A stretch of DNA of 37,061 nucleotides from Treponema sp. (GCA_031264475.1 JAISEA010000083.1:1-37061); one strand, 5' to 3'. Shown: positions 23,857-31,925, counted from the first letter of the stretch. Notes: generated from the letters alone by a model not told the origin. Made by a program: numbers and translations.

Positions 23857-24684
23857 CTAAGATTTTACCGCTCCTGCAAGACCGTTGTAGATATACCGCT
23901 GGGCGAATACGAATAACGCTATGACAGGGATGGTTGCCATGAGAACAGCCGCGCTTACCACCTCGAAAGGCGTCGATAGACCCGCAAAAAAGCGGTAGAG
24001 CGCCAAGGTTAGCGTCTGTGGACCGCGAATCAGGTACAAATTCGGTATGTAAAAGTCGTTATATATGCCAATACCCTTGATAACCGCCAAAGTTACTATC
24101 GCTGGCTTCAATAATGGCAGGATTATGTTGAAAAATATGCGGAAATAGCCGCATCCATCGAGGAGAGCGGCTTCGTCAAGGTCCCGCGGGATGGTTTTTA
24201 ACAGGTTGTGAACGATGTAAATGTCCACAATGCCGGTGCCTGAATACAAAAGCATCAAGGAACCGATCTTATTCACCAGACCAAGCGTCCATATAATACG
24301 AAAAACCACGACTTGAGTCGTTACAACCGGGATAAACATGGTCATTGCGTAGCACATCATCACGACCCTGCGCCCGCGGAAGTCAAAACGCTGGGTAACA
24401 TAAGATACCATGCACGCAAAGCTTATGCTAAAGAACAAAGAGACGCCCAATATGACGATTGTCGTAACGAGCGACTCCAATAACCGCCCCACACGCAGGG
24501 CATAGGCGAAGTTGTACATGTTAAACCAGTTCGCGGGCGGCTGAAAATACGACGTGCTTTGGAATTCGTTGCCCGTCTTGAACGCTAAGAATAGCAACGG
24601 GACGATAGGAATGACCACGAAGGCCAATGTCAAGAACAAAAAGACGTAACGCAGAGTCTTGTATAAGTTTGATTCAAAAATCAT
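23857..24684 (-). CDS. Sugar ABC transporter permease (MalG/CUT1 type)
   Basis: 275 residues with six expected membrane helices. The cytoplasmic EAA loop is EAALLDGCGYFRIFFNIILP, which contacts the ATPase. The N-terminus (YVFLFLTLAFVVIPIVPLLFL) and the C-terminal QRYIYNGLAGAVKS are typical of MalG-like carbohydrate permeases. Its ATG abuts the TAA of the MalF-type gene, so the two are translationally coupled. It is the last gene of the importer operon; no ATPase gene follows, which is common where a shared MsmK/MalK ATPase serves several importers. Confidence 0.92.
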   Translation of the reverse strand: MIFESNLYKTLRYVFLFLTLAFVVIPIVPLLFLAFKTGNEFQSTSYFQPPANWFNMYNFAYALRVGRLLESLVTTIVILGVSLFFSISFACMVSYVTQRFDFRGRRVVMMCYAMTMFIPVVTTQVVVFRIIWTLGLVNKIGSLMLLYSGTGIVDIYIVHNLLKTIPRDLDEAALLDGCGYFRIFFNIILPLLKPAIVTLAVIKGIGIYNDFYIPNLYLIRGPQTLTLALYRFFAGLSTPFEVVSAAVLMATIPVIALFVFAQRYIYNGLAGAVKS

Positions 24685-25563
24685 TTACTCCTCCTTTACG
24701 AAAAGCTTCTGTAAGCCCACGGATACAAGCACTACCAAGAATACAACTACCGACATAGCCGCGGCAAAGCCCACGCGGTTGTCGGTCATGCTCTGTTGAA
24801 TCTGTATCACCGGAGTTGACGTGCCGTTTGCTCCGCCAAGCATGATATACGGAATCTCAAAGACTTGGATTGAACCCGAAATACTCAAGAGAATGTTGAT
24901 AAACAGCACGCTTCTGATGTACGGAACCGATATGTACCAGATTTCATGCATCTTATTGCACCCGTCTATCGCCGCGGATTCGTAAAGTTCCGTGGGAATT
25001 GACTGGAGAGCGCCGAAAAACATGATAAAATTCAGCCCGTAATAGCGCCAGATGCTTATTGACGCTATTGAGGGATTCACAACCTTGAGATCCTGCAACC
25101 AATTCAGCGCAATGGAGTTCGCCCCCACCGTGCGCAGGAGCGTATTGAGCGTTCCGTTGTTGTTGAAGAAGAGAATGAATATCGCGGACACGATGATGCC
25201 GTTCAATAAATAGGGAAAGATCAGCACGCCCTTAAAGAAGTTCAAGCCCCGAAACTTCCCGTTCACGAATATCGCCAGAACAAACGAGAGAAGTAGCTGG
25301 GGAATCGCCACAAGCATATACCAGAGACAGTTTCTAAATAAAATAAGGTATTGAGGATCCGTAAATATGCGGATGTAATTGTTAAACCCTATTATACGCG
25401 GCATACGGACTCCGTTCCAATTGGTGAAGCTCAAGAATACGTTGAAAATGATAGGAATGTAGCTGAATACGAAGAGAATCACGAGCGGAATCGTCAAAAA
25501 TGTAATGATAATAAGTTTTTTTTGCGCATTTAACGTCATAACTATTGGGAACGAGGTTGCCAT
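24685..25563 (-). CDS. Sugar ABC transporter permease (MalF/CUT1 type)
   Basis: 292 residues. It has SYIPIIFNVFLSFTNWNG near the N-terminus, six predicted helices and the EAA loop ESAAIDGCNKMHEIWYISVP. It forms the heterodimeric inner-membrane channel with the next gene product. ATG 25563 is used; an ATG 24 bp downstream (MTLNAQKK) is an alternative. It lies 27 bp after the binding-protein stop. Confidence 0.92.
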   Translation of the reverse strand: MATSFPIVMTLNAQKKLIIITFLTIPLVILFVFSYIPIIFNVFLSFTNWNGVRMPRIIGFNNYIRIFTDPQYLILFRNCLWYMLVAIPQLLLSFVLAIFVNGKFRGLNFFKGVLIFPYLLNGIIVSAIFILFFNNNGTLNTLLRTVGANSIALNWLQDLKVVNPSIASISIWRYYGLNFIMFFGALQSIPTELYESAAIDGCNKMHEIWYISVPYIRSVLFINILLSISGSIQVFEIPYIMLGGANGTSTPVIQIQQSMTDNRVGFAAAMSVVVFLVVLVSVGLQKLFVKEE

Positions 25564-25590
25564 ACATAAGACACCCCGCTCCCTTACCCC

Positions 25591-26955
25591 CTACTTATAA
25601 CTCACACCCAGCTCTTTGCGGTACCTGTCGTAGTCTACGTTCTGGCGCGCCACCTGCGCGTTGAAAGCTGTCCAGTCATTAGGCTTGGTTATGTCGAGCG
25701 CGTCGAAGGGAAGCCCAGCCCATCGGTTATCCGCGAGGATGTTTGCCTCTTTGAGCACTTCGTCGTTGTCCACGTTGTTCTGACTCAACGGCAACCCCAC
25801 CATCTGCTTGACCTTTCCTTCGCGCACGTGCTGATCTATGAGCGCAAACGCCTCAGGAGCACCGGGGGGAGCGTCCTTGTGCATGGGAATGAAACCAGCC
25901 TTGACGATATACTCCGTGTCCTTCGCCAAGAAGTCTATGAATTGTTTGGATTCCTCTATGTTCTTTGAGCCTTTGTTGATAGCGTATCCCTGATTCATGG
26001 CGGTATACACGTAACGACCCGCGCCAAAGTCAGGAGCCGCGTCGAATTTCACCACATTGGGGTCCGTGCCCGCGGGAACGCGGCTTATGATCTGCGATAG
26101 AACCCAGGAACCGAAGAGCATCATCCCCGCTCTGCCATAAGCCACCGAGTCCATCGCCACACCGAAGTCCGGATAGATCTCCTGCTCAAAATAACCGAGG
26201 GCTTTCCATTCCGTATACATTTTAAGCGTTTTGCCAATCGGGGCAGTTTCCGCGAAAGGAGCGGGGTCATTGAGCATCTTCACGTACACCCCCGGCTCGC
26301 CCGCGACATAGTCCGCAAACTGCGCGATAGTACCGAGGGGCCAGTTCTCAACGCGGTGCATGGAGATGGGTGTTACGCCCGTAGCCTTGATCGCGGCAAG
26401 CATCTCGTTGAAGGTCGCGAGGTCTCCCGGTATTTCGCTGTAGCCAGCCGCCTTGAGCACCTCTTCGTTGTAGGTAACGGCCTCTCCATAGCCCTTAGCT
26501 ATCTGCATATCGCGGACGAACCCGTCGACTTGTTGCATAATGTCAACGAGCGCCGGGTCGTAGAGAGTCTTTGCCTCAGCTACGCTGATCACAGGCGCGG
26601 TATAGCGGGCGTACTCCTCGTTGGTAAGCGCAAAGCCTGTGCTGAAGACGTCTAGTCCGGGGTCTTCCACTTGCAACATGGACTTGATCTGAGCGCCGTC
26701 CGCGCTGTAGCCCGTGAAATTGATCTTGATACCGGTTTGAGCGGTAAACCTGTCCGCGGCGAACTTGAGCCAAGCCGTGTTCGGATCGCGGTAGGTGTTA
26801 CCGCTTTCGTCTTTCAACTCGTCTCCTAAGATGAGCTGGGTCATATGAACAAAGACGTTGAGGGTCTTTTGTTCAGCCGGCGCGGATGCCGTCTCTTTCT
26901 TCTGACATCCAAGTAGCGCAACGCATATAAGCGCTGAGATAACGATTCTTTTCAT
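25591..26955 (-). CDS. Extracellular sugar-binding lipoprotein (ABC importer, family 1 SBP)
   Basis: 454 residues. The signal peptide ends with lipobox LLGC-QKKE, so the protein is probably anchored in the cytoplasmic membrane facing the periplasm. Family 1 features are AADRFTAQTGIKINF, DVFSTGFALTNEEYA, YGRAGMMLFGSWVLSQI and the MNQGYAINKGSKNIEESKQF region. It delivers a carbohydrate to the two permeases encoded downstream; the sugar is not predictable. GAGGAGG lies 8 bp before ATG 26955. The promoter is at 27001-27029. Confidence 0.92.
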   Translation of the reverse strand: MKRIVISALICVALLGCQKKETASAPAEQKTLNVFVHMTQLILGDELKDESGNTYRDPNTAWLKFAADRFTAQTGIKINFTGYSADGAQIKSMLQVEDPGLDVFSTGFALTNEEYARYTAPVISVAEAKTLYDPALVDIMQQVDGFVRDMQIAKGYGEAVTYNEEVLKAAGYSEIPGDLATFNEMLAAIKATGVTPISMHRVENWPLGTIAQFADYVAGEPGVYVKMLNDPAPFAETAPIGKTLKMYTEWKALGYFEQEIYPDFGVAMDSVAYGRAGMMLFGSWVLSQIISRVPAGTDPNVVKFDAAPDFGAGRYVYTAMNQGYAINKGSKNIEESKQFIDFLAKDTEYIVKAGFIPMHKDAPPGAPEAFALIDQHVREGKVKQMVGLPLSQNNVDNDEVLKEANILADNRWAGLPFDALDITKPNDWTAFNAQVARQNVDYDRYRKELGVSYK

Positions 26956-27000
26956 AATTTCCTCCTCGAAATTAAAGAATATAAAAAAATAGTAAGTAAT

Positions 27001-27029
27001 ATTCTAAACGGTGTTCTTTGTAGTGTCAA
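27001..27029 (-). promoter_or_regulatory. Promoter of the sugar importer operon
   Basis: Minus strand TTGACA (27029-27024), 17-bp spacer, TAGAAT (27006-27001), ~45 bp upstream of the binding-protein start. The rest of 27030-27285 holds no gene I can support. Confidence 0.7.
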
Positions 27030-27285
27030 GATTTTTTATTTCTATTTCTCGTTTGCGCAGGATAATTCCTACATTACAATTATTCAAGCTAGGGATACGC
27101 GGGTTACACAGCCAACAACAGGCAATCCACCGACGATTTCGCCGCTCACGTAGACTGCTTGACGTATGCAAACGAGATACACCACCGCTTGCGAGAGAAA
27201 CGCTGTCCTCCGCCACGGTGGTGCTTGCGTTCATGGCGCTACCGCCAAAATCCTCTAAAAAAAGTATAAAAGTTCTCAAACCCTC

Positions 27286-27314
27286 TTGACAAAATTATAA
27301 AAAGCTTGTAATGT
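27286..27314 (+). promoter_or_regulatory. Promoter of the tRNA cluster
   Basis: TTGACA (27286-27291), 17-bp spacer, TAATGT (27309-27314), with an alternative TATAAA at 27314-27319. The first tRNA begins at 27332. Confidence 0.55.
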
Positions 27315-27331
27315 ATAAAACAAGATTGAGA

Positions 27332-27406
27332 GCGTTCGTAGCTCAGTTGGATTAGAGCGACGGACTTCGAATCCGTAGGCCGCAGGTTCGAGTCCTGTCG
27401 GACGCA
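27332..27406 (+). tRNA. tRNA-Arg (anticodon TCG)
   Basis: Full cloverleaf: acceptor GCGTTCG/CGGACGC, D-arm with TAGCTCAGTTGG, anticodon loop CTTCGAA between ACGGA and TCCGT, T-loop TTCGAGT. The CCA end is not encoded. It decodes CGA-type Arg codons. First of three clustered tRNAs. Confidence 0.95.
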
Positions 27407-27467
27407 AGACGGCGGGGCGTTTTATTTGCGGCGGAGTTATACTTCTGTATGTGGTAAGGTATCATGA

Positions 27468-27540
27468 GGGCCGCTAGCTCAGCTGGTAGAGCAGCAGACT
27501 CTTAATCTGCGGGTCGCAAGTTCGATCCTTGCGCGGCTCA
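27468..27540 (+). tRNA. tRNA-Lys (anticodon CTT)
   Basis: Acceptor GGGCCGC/GCGGCTC, anticodon loop CTCTTAA between GCAGA and TCTGC, T-arm GCAAG-TTCGATC-CTTGC. Discriminator A, no encoded CCA. Confidence 0.95.
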
Positions 27541-27563
27541 TGAAGAGAAAAGAAATGATTTTT

Positions 27564-27635
27564 GCGGGAATAGCTCAGTGGTAGAGCGCGACCTTGCCAA
27601 GGTCGATGTCGCGGGTCCGACTCCCGTTTCCCGCT
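27564..27635 (+). tRNA. tRNA-Gly (anticodon GCC) with altered T-loop
   Basis: Acceptor GCGGGAA/TTCCCGC, anticodon loop TTGCCAA between CGACC and GGTCG. The T-loop reads TCCGACT instead of TTCGAxx, so position 55, normally pseudouridine, is C. Stems are otherwise intact. No CCA is encoded. Confidence 0.92.
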
Positions 27636-27816
27636 CTTTATATATTTAGGAAAGTATGATAAGGGCTTTTGTTAAATTCACCGGTGTTATGTTTACTAAT
27701 TGAATTCACCAGCATATAAATTGAATAAAGAATACCCGCTAGGCTAGAGAAAGTAGAGCGGCGTCATAAATCGGCTGTTGGCTGATTAAAAACAAGTACA
27801 ATTACAGGAGAAATTT
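27636..27816. other. Gap between tRNA-Gly and the serine hydrolase gene
   Basis: 181 bp, A/T-rich. It repeats AATTCACC twice (TAAATTCACCGG, TGAATTCACCAG). I see no ORF, clear promoter or A/H repeat here. Confidence 0.4.
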
Positions 27817-28986
27817 ATGGATTTTTCAAAACTAACCGCATTTCTGGACTCTATTGAAGAGTTATACCGCATTCCTAGTTGTGATTGTAGCGTATACTAC
27901 AAGCATAAGGAAGTTTACCGTCATAGCGCCGGACACCGGGATTACGCAAAGACCCAACCGGTTTCGGATGACGATCTGTGCTGGATGTATTCCTGCTCAA
28001 AAGTCGCCTGCATGGTAGCGGTTATGCAGCTTGTCGAGCAGGGCAAGCTTCGCCTTGACGACCCGGTAGGTAAATACCTTCCCGGAATTGACCGAGTGCA
28101 GGTACGTGAGGGGGATGCATTGGTGCCTTTGAAGGTAACGCCGGTTATCGAAGACCTTATGACCATGAGCGCGGGTTTCAACTACAATGGAGTGCTCTAC
28201 GCGCCCAATGATCCCAATGTCTGGCCGGACTTCAAGAAGCTGGCGAGGGAAAAGCCGTCAGCCACCACGCGGGAACTGATAAACGAATTGTTCAAGGAGC
28301 CGCTGGATTTTCAGCCGCGAAGCCATTTCCAGTACAGTATGTGCCACGATGTACTTGCGGTAGTTATCGAGGAGATCACCGGTGAGCGTTTTGCGGACTA
28401 TATGAAGGACAACATCGCTAAGCCGCTCGGCATGAAAGACTTCGAGTACCATTTGCGACCTGAAGACAGGGACAGGTTGTCCGCCCAATACGCCTTTGAT
28501 CCGGCAACAAAGGAATTCTCCGCTATAGGCAGTGTAGAGATCGGGAAGGTGTCAGACAATTACGACAGCGCGGGAGGCGGCGTTGTAACGAGGGTGTCTG
28601 ATTACGTTCTTCTGGCCGACGCTTTGGCAAATGACGGGGTTGGGGCGAATGGAACGAGGATACTCACCAGGGCATCTATTGACAATATGCGTACAAACAG
28701 AATGGACGGAGCCCGCGTGGCGGATTTCTGGAAAATGGGCAGATACGGCTATGGGTATGGTCTTGGCGTAAAGACGCTCGTCAACCAAACCGCCGCGCTC
28801 GCCCCTCTTGGGACTTTTGGCTGGGATGGACTCAGCGGCGCCTATCTATCCGCGGATGTGAAAAATAATCTGGCGATCTTCTACACGCAACACGTAATAG
28901 TCTTTATGGATGTTTATACGGTTATCCACCCGAAAGTGCGGGACTTTGTTTACCAAGCCTTGGCTGACGAGGTGGAAACAAACTGA
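27817..28986 (+). CDS. Class C beta-lactamase-like serine hydrolase
   Basis: 389 residues, ATG with ACAGGAG 8 bp upstream. The nucleophile motif S-x-x-K is S59-C-S-K62. The second motif reads YSM (in FQYSMCHD) rather than Y-x-N. The third is GWDG in place of K-T-G/H-x-G, as in esterase-type members (EstB-like). There is no signal peptide, so it is probably a cytosolic esterase, amidase or peptidase rather than a secreted penicillin-binding protein. It is monocistronic, followed by a structured region and the TPP riboswitch. Confidence 0.85.
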   Translation: MDFSKLTAFLDSIEELYRIPSCDCSVYYKHKEVYRHSAGHRDYAKTQPVSDDDLCWMYSCSKVACMVAVMQLVEQGKLRLDDPVGKYLPGIDRVQVREGDALVPLKVTPVIEDLMTMSAGFNYNGVLYAPNDPNVWPDFKKLAREKPSATTRELINELFKEPLDFQPRSHFQYSMCHDVLAVVIEEITGERFADYMKDNIAKPLGMKDFEYHLRPEDRDRLSAQYAFDPATKEFSAIGSVEIGKVSDNYDSAGGGVVTRVSDYVLLADALANDGVGANGTRILTRASIDNMRTNRMDGARVADFWKMGRYGYGYGLGVKTLVNQTAALAPLGTFGWDGLSGAYLSADVKNNLAIFYTQHVIVFMDVYTVIHPKVRDFVYQALADEVETN

Positions 28987-29035
28987 TTTAATAAGGCGGG
29001 GGGACTAAGGGCAATCACCGTCCAAGCCTCCTTGC

Positions 29036-29104
29036 CTGTCCTGAAAGCCCGAAACGGGAACAAGGACAGATATAAAGACTGCGGTCGCCAGTCTATCAGC
29101 GACC
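29036..29104 (+). terminator. Stem-loops after the serine hydrolase gene (terminator or pseudoknot)
   Basis: First stem CTGTCCT (29036) with AGGACAG (29063), enclosing CCCG-AAA-CGGG. Then AGACTG (29076) pairs with CAGTCT (29089), while GGTCGC in its loop pairs with GCGACC (29099), followed by AAAATTTTT. The second pair alone makes a terminator-like hairpin; both together make a compact H-type pseudoknot. It ends 12 bp before the TPP aptamer. Confidence 0.45.
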
Positions 29105-29116
29105 AAAATTTTTAGA

Positions 29117-29190
29117 ATCGGGGTGGTTACGTATCACGTAGCCTGAGATTATACCCTTGAACCTGATCCGGATAATGCCGGCGTAGGAAA
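29117..29190 (+). ncRNA. TPP riboswitch (THI element)
   Basis: Conserved THI-box core: GGGGTGG at 29119, CTGAGATTATACCC (29144-29157), GAACCTGATCCGGATAATGCC and GCGTAGGAAA. It binds thiamine pyrophosphate and controls the ThiB-like gene whose start is 78 bp downstream. An 8-bp hairpin that hides the ribosome site (29242-29266) suggests control of translation initiation. Confidence 0.95.
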
Positions 29191-29241
29191 AGTTGCCCGC
29201 CAACGTCTATGAAGGTCTCGCACCTTTCAAATATTTCAAGC

Positions 29242-29266
29242 TAATCTCCGCCCCGAAAGGAGATTA
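29242..29266 (+). promoter_or_regulatory. Shine-Dalgarno sequestering hairpin of the TPP riboswitch
   Basis: TAATCTCC (29242-29249) pairs perfectly with GGAGATTA (29259-29266), which contains the GGAG ribosome site before ATG 29268. The same TAATCTC can instead pair with GAGATTA (29145-29151) in the aptamer core, giving a plausible ON/OFF exchange. Confidence 0.65.
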
Positions 29267-29267
29267 T

Positions 29268-30278
29268 ATGTTTTTTTCCAATCTTTCCAAACTTTTACTA
29301 GCCATGTTTCTACTTCTCGCGGTTTCTGCTTTCTCAATTGGAAGCAAGGAACAAACTCCCACAAACGAGGTCGTAATCTGGACCTATGATTCCTTCAATT
29401 CGGAGTGGGGACCTGGCCCGCTAGTGGCAAAACGCTTCTTTGAGCAAACGGGCGTTACTATCAGATGGGTGAGTCATGGAGATGCGGGCGCGGTTTTATC
29501 CCGCTTGCTTTTAGAAGGAGGGTCTGCAAACGCGGACGTCATAATGGGGCTTGACCAGAATTACGCGGAGAGGACGCTTAATTCCGGGCTATTAGAGCCA
29601 TATAAGCCTGCGGGCGCGGCGAAGATATTCCCGGAACTGGTGTCAGACGCGGCTTTCCGCCTCATTCCTTTTGACTACAGCTATTTTGCCATCGTGTATG
29701 ACAGTGACAAAATCCCGGATCCGCCGAAGAGTCTTGAAGATTTAACGTCCTCGGATTACGCGAAGAAGTTGATCCTCATGGATCCGCGGACTTCCTCGCC
29801 CGGTCTTGGTTTCCTTGCGTGGACGAAGGCGGTTTACGGCGAGGAATGGCGAGCGTATTGGCAGAGGCTCACGCCTTCTATCCTGACCATTGCGGAAGGG
29901 TGGGACACGGGCTATGGGCTTTTTACGGCTGGGGAAGCGCCGCTCGTGCTGTCCTATACGACGAGTCCGGGCTACCATTTGGAATACGAGGGCACGGAAC
30001 GCTACAAAGCGGCGCTCTTTATCGAAGGGCATCCGCTACAGATTGAAACTGCCGGGCTTTTGGCGCACGCTAAAAACAAGGAAAACGCCAAGAAGTTTCT
30101 TGATTTCATGCTATCGGAGCAGTTTCAGGAACTGCTTCCTTTGACGAATTGGATGTATCCTGTCATTGACCTTCCCCTACCCGCCTCTTTTCGGATTAAC
30201 CCAAAGAGCGACAAGCCTCTGCTCCCGACACCGCCGTCTCAAGCCGACTTGGACGAGTGGGCGTCCGCCGCGAGGTAG
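29268..30278 (+). CDS. thiB: ThiB-like thiamine/TPP-binding protein of an ABC importer
   Basis: 336 residues from ATG 29268 with AAAGGAG 5 bp upstream; an in-frame start at 29193 would begin at the aptamer edge and is rejected. The signal peptide is SNLSKLLLAMFLLLAVSAFS. The mature protein has TNEVVIWTYDSFNSEWGPGP, ADVIMGLDQN, YAKKLILMDPRTSSPGLGFL and ETAGLLAHAKNKENAKKFLD, matching thiamine-binding periplasmic proteins. It captures thiamine or TPP. The permease (ThiP) and ATPase (ThiQ) genes that normally follow are absent; only repeats follow. Confidence 0.9.
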   Translation: MFFSNLSKLLLAMFLLLAVSAFSIGSKEQTPTNEVVIWTYDSFNSEWGPGPLVAKRFFEQTGVTIRWVSHGDAGAVLSRLLLEGGSANADVIMGLDQNYAERTLNSGLLEPYKPAGAAKIFPELVSDAAFRLIPFDYSYFAIVYDSDKIPDPPKSLEDLTSSDYAKKLILMDPRTSSPGLGFLAWTKAVYGEEWRAYWQRLTPSILTIAEGWDTGYGLFTAGEAPLVLSYTTSPGYHLEYEGTERYKAALFIEGHPLQIETAGLLAHAKNKENAKKFLDFMLSEQFQELLPLTNWMYPVIDLPLPASFRINPKSDKPLLPTPPSQADLDEWASAAR

Positions 30279-30687
30279 GCACAGGTACAGGCACGCCTGT
30301 TTAATAACTTCACATGGGGTGCTGTACGAAAGACAGCCCCCCTTTCTCCGCACCCTTCGGGTGTTTAATGACTTCACACGGGTTGTTGTACGAAAGGGGG
30401 ACCCGCTGTCCCCGTCCTGACGGAACCACGCTTGCAAGCGGGGTTCCTACTCATTGTTAGGTAATCTGCAAACATGGCGGAGCAAGACGCTTTAAAACAC
30501 CCCAAGGATGCGCTACTGTCCCCGTCAGACGGCAGAGCAGTTTAAAATACATAAAAAGTGGAAGGGGGGCGCTATTTCCTCACGCGAGGCGTGTTTGAAA
30601 ACTTCACATAGGGCGTTATCCGAAAGGAGGCGCCGCTGTCCCCGACAAGCGACAGCGTAGGACGCTCTAAAACACCCGAAGGGTGAG
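30279..30687 (+). repeat. H-block repeats, copy H5 (two ~63-bp units plus tail) and truncated A block
   Basis: It begins directly after the thiB stop: GGCACGCCTGTTTAATAAC, then a second unit with CACCCTTCGGGTGTTTAATG, CACACGGGTTGTTGTACG, AAAGGGGGACCCGCTGTCCCC, and the tail GTCCTGACGG, ACGCTTGCAAGCGGGGTTCC, TACTCATTGTTAGG. At 30561-30580 the left end of an A block (GGGGGGCGCTATTTCC) is cut off and joined to another H fragment (ACTTCACATAGGGCGTTATC). Confidence 0.75.
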
Positions 30688-30785
30688 GAGGGGGGCGCTA
30701 TTTCCAAAGCATTTCGGCACACAGTCGCCTTCCTGTCGCGCCCCCCTGTCTCCAGACCGCCTGCGGCGGTCTTACGCCACCCCCC
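30688..30785 (+). repeat. Dispersed A-block repeat, copy A5
   Basis: GAGGGGGGCGCTATTTCC, GGCACACAGTCGCC core, TGTCGCGCCCCCCTGTCTCC, hairpin ACCGCC-TGC-GGCGGT, CTTACGCCACCCCCC. Its hairpin bases differ from A2 (ACCCC/GGGGT) in a compensated way. Confidence 0.85.
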
Positions 30786-30816
30786 TATTAAGAAACAGGC
30801 TGACAGGCGTTGTCTG

Positions 30817-31500
30817 CTAACGCCAGACGTCCGCAGTTTTGATTTCGCTGGAGGGACCAAGTTCTCCGCGCTGGTTCTGCCAACGCACCGCGCAGGAAAA
30901 AATCTTCTTGCCCGCGTCTTGGGGCAAGGTGAGGACAAAGGGAGACTTCGTCATCAGCTTGCTCTGTATGAGCGCGTCGTAGTCCACGACAGCCTCTGTT
31001 CCCCAAGTATAGTTAAGAAGACAGCCGTTAGTACCGTAGGGGATGCGGCTTCGTCCGGCGGTGGTTTCGTCATGGAAATAGATTTCCACGCGGAATGCGC
31101 CGATGGGTTTGATTTCCGTGATGATGGGGCGAGTAGTCGGCGGATCGATGCGCGTGGGGTGCGTGTCTTTGTTATGCAGACCCATAGCCTCGCGGTCTTC
31201 GTCGGTAACCGGCGCAAACTTGAGATATTGGGCGACAAAGGCACGGACGCACGCGGTTACTACCTTGCGCGCGTCATTCTTCGTCTTGGTATCAACGGAA
31301 GTATGGGGTCCCGCGATTTTATCAAACGCGGTGTGCCATTTCTCTGCGCTTGTGCTCAGTTCCGTAACCCTGTCGGCTGGAATATGATCCCACTCCGGCG
31401 TCGTCCCACTTGTTCTTATCAGAATATAGGCTACGATATAGCTCAGCCATGCGTTGAATTTGGCATCCTGACCCGGAATATAGTCTGGTCTAGCTGTCAT
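30817..31500 (-). CDS. Hypothetical protein with a possible Ig/FN3-like C-terminal domain
   Basis: 227 residues, ATG 31500 with AAGGAG 7 bp upstream. No signal peptide and no family that I can name with confidence. Residues 1-110 are helical (FNAWLSYIVAYILIRTS, WHTAFDKIAG, ARKVVTACVRAFVAQYLKF). Residues ~130-225 (PIITEIKPIGAFRVEIYFHD, FVLTLPQDAGKKIFSCAVRW, GELGPSSEIKTADV) alternate hydrophobic residues as in a fibronectin-III-like sandwich. Its ~320-nt leader contains the 11-unit 21-bp array. The 3' end faces A5. Confidence 0.6.
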   Translation of the reverse strand: MTARPDYIPGQDAKFNAWLSYIVAYILIRTSGTTPEWDHIPADRVTELSTSAEKWHTAFDKIAGPHTSVDTKTKNDARKVVTACVRAFVAQYLKFAPVTDEDREAMGLHNKDTHPTRIDPPTTRPIITEIKPIGAFRVEIYFHDETTAGRSRIPYGTNGCLLNYTWGTEAVVDYDALIQSKLMTKSPFVLTLPQDAGKKIFSCAVRWQNQRGELGPSSEIKTADVWR

Positions 31501-31546
31501 AAAATCTCCTTCTCATAAAAAAATATTTATTAAGCGCGTATAAGCC

Positions 31547-31777
31547 ATCCACAGACCTAATTGAATCATCCACAGACCTAATTGAATCATCCACAGACCT
31601 AATTGAATCATCCACAGACCTAATTGAATCATCCACAGACCTAATTGAATCATCCACAGACCTAATTGAATCATTCGCAGACCTAATTGAATCATCCACA
31701 GACCTAATTGAATCATCCACAGACCTAATTGAATCACTCACAGACCTAATTGAATCACTCACAGACCTAAAAGAGCG
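31547..31777. repeat. Tandem array, 11 x 21 bp (ATCCACAGACCTAATTGAATC type) in a 5' leader
   Basis: Eleven nearly identical units without spacers. On the minus strand they read SIRSVDD heptads from a GTG at 31783 to a TAG at 31490, overlapping the downstream ATG (31500) by 11 bp. The array lies between the promoter at 31830-31860 and the gene at 30817-31500, so it would be transcribed in the leader. A 10-bp hairpin GCGACTCACT/AGTGGGTCGC precedes it at 31777-31802. Confidence 0.9.
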
Positions 31778-31829
31778 ACCCACTCATTCAAGTGAGTCGC
31801 TAATATAAGTCGTTAAATGGCTTACCTAT

Positions 31830-31860
31830 ATTATAAGCGTACTTTATCCTGTTTTGTCAA
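31830..31860 (-). promoter_or_regulatory. Promoter upstream of the 21-bp array and hypothetical gene
   Basis: Minus strand TTGACA (31860-31855), 19-bp spacer, TATAAT (31835-31830). Both boxes are perfect, but the spacer is 2 bp longer than ideal. A transcript would begin near 31823. Confidence 0.55.
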
Positions 31861-31925
31861 GAGGAATTTTTATCTTTTTTTAAAAAATTTAGCAGACAGC
31901 GTACGCAAAGAGAGGAAGGAACAAT

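Noticed and set aside
27004..27289. Overlapping ~90-codon frames on both strands before the tRNA cluster
   Set aside because: No ribosome site, composition unlike protein, and they overlap the importer promoter and the tRNA promoter.
29193..29267. Upstream in-frame start for the ThiB-like protein
   Set aside because: It would start at the riboswitch edge and put a non-signal segment before a good signal peptide; ATG 29268 has a proper ribosome site.
31547..31777. Possible CRISPR array
   Set aside because: Units are 21 bp and directly adjacent with no unique spacers, and no cas genes are present. The same applies to the arrays at 8184, 13762 and 18094.
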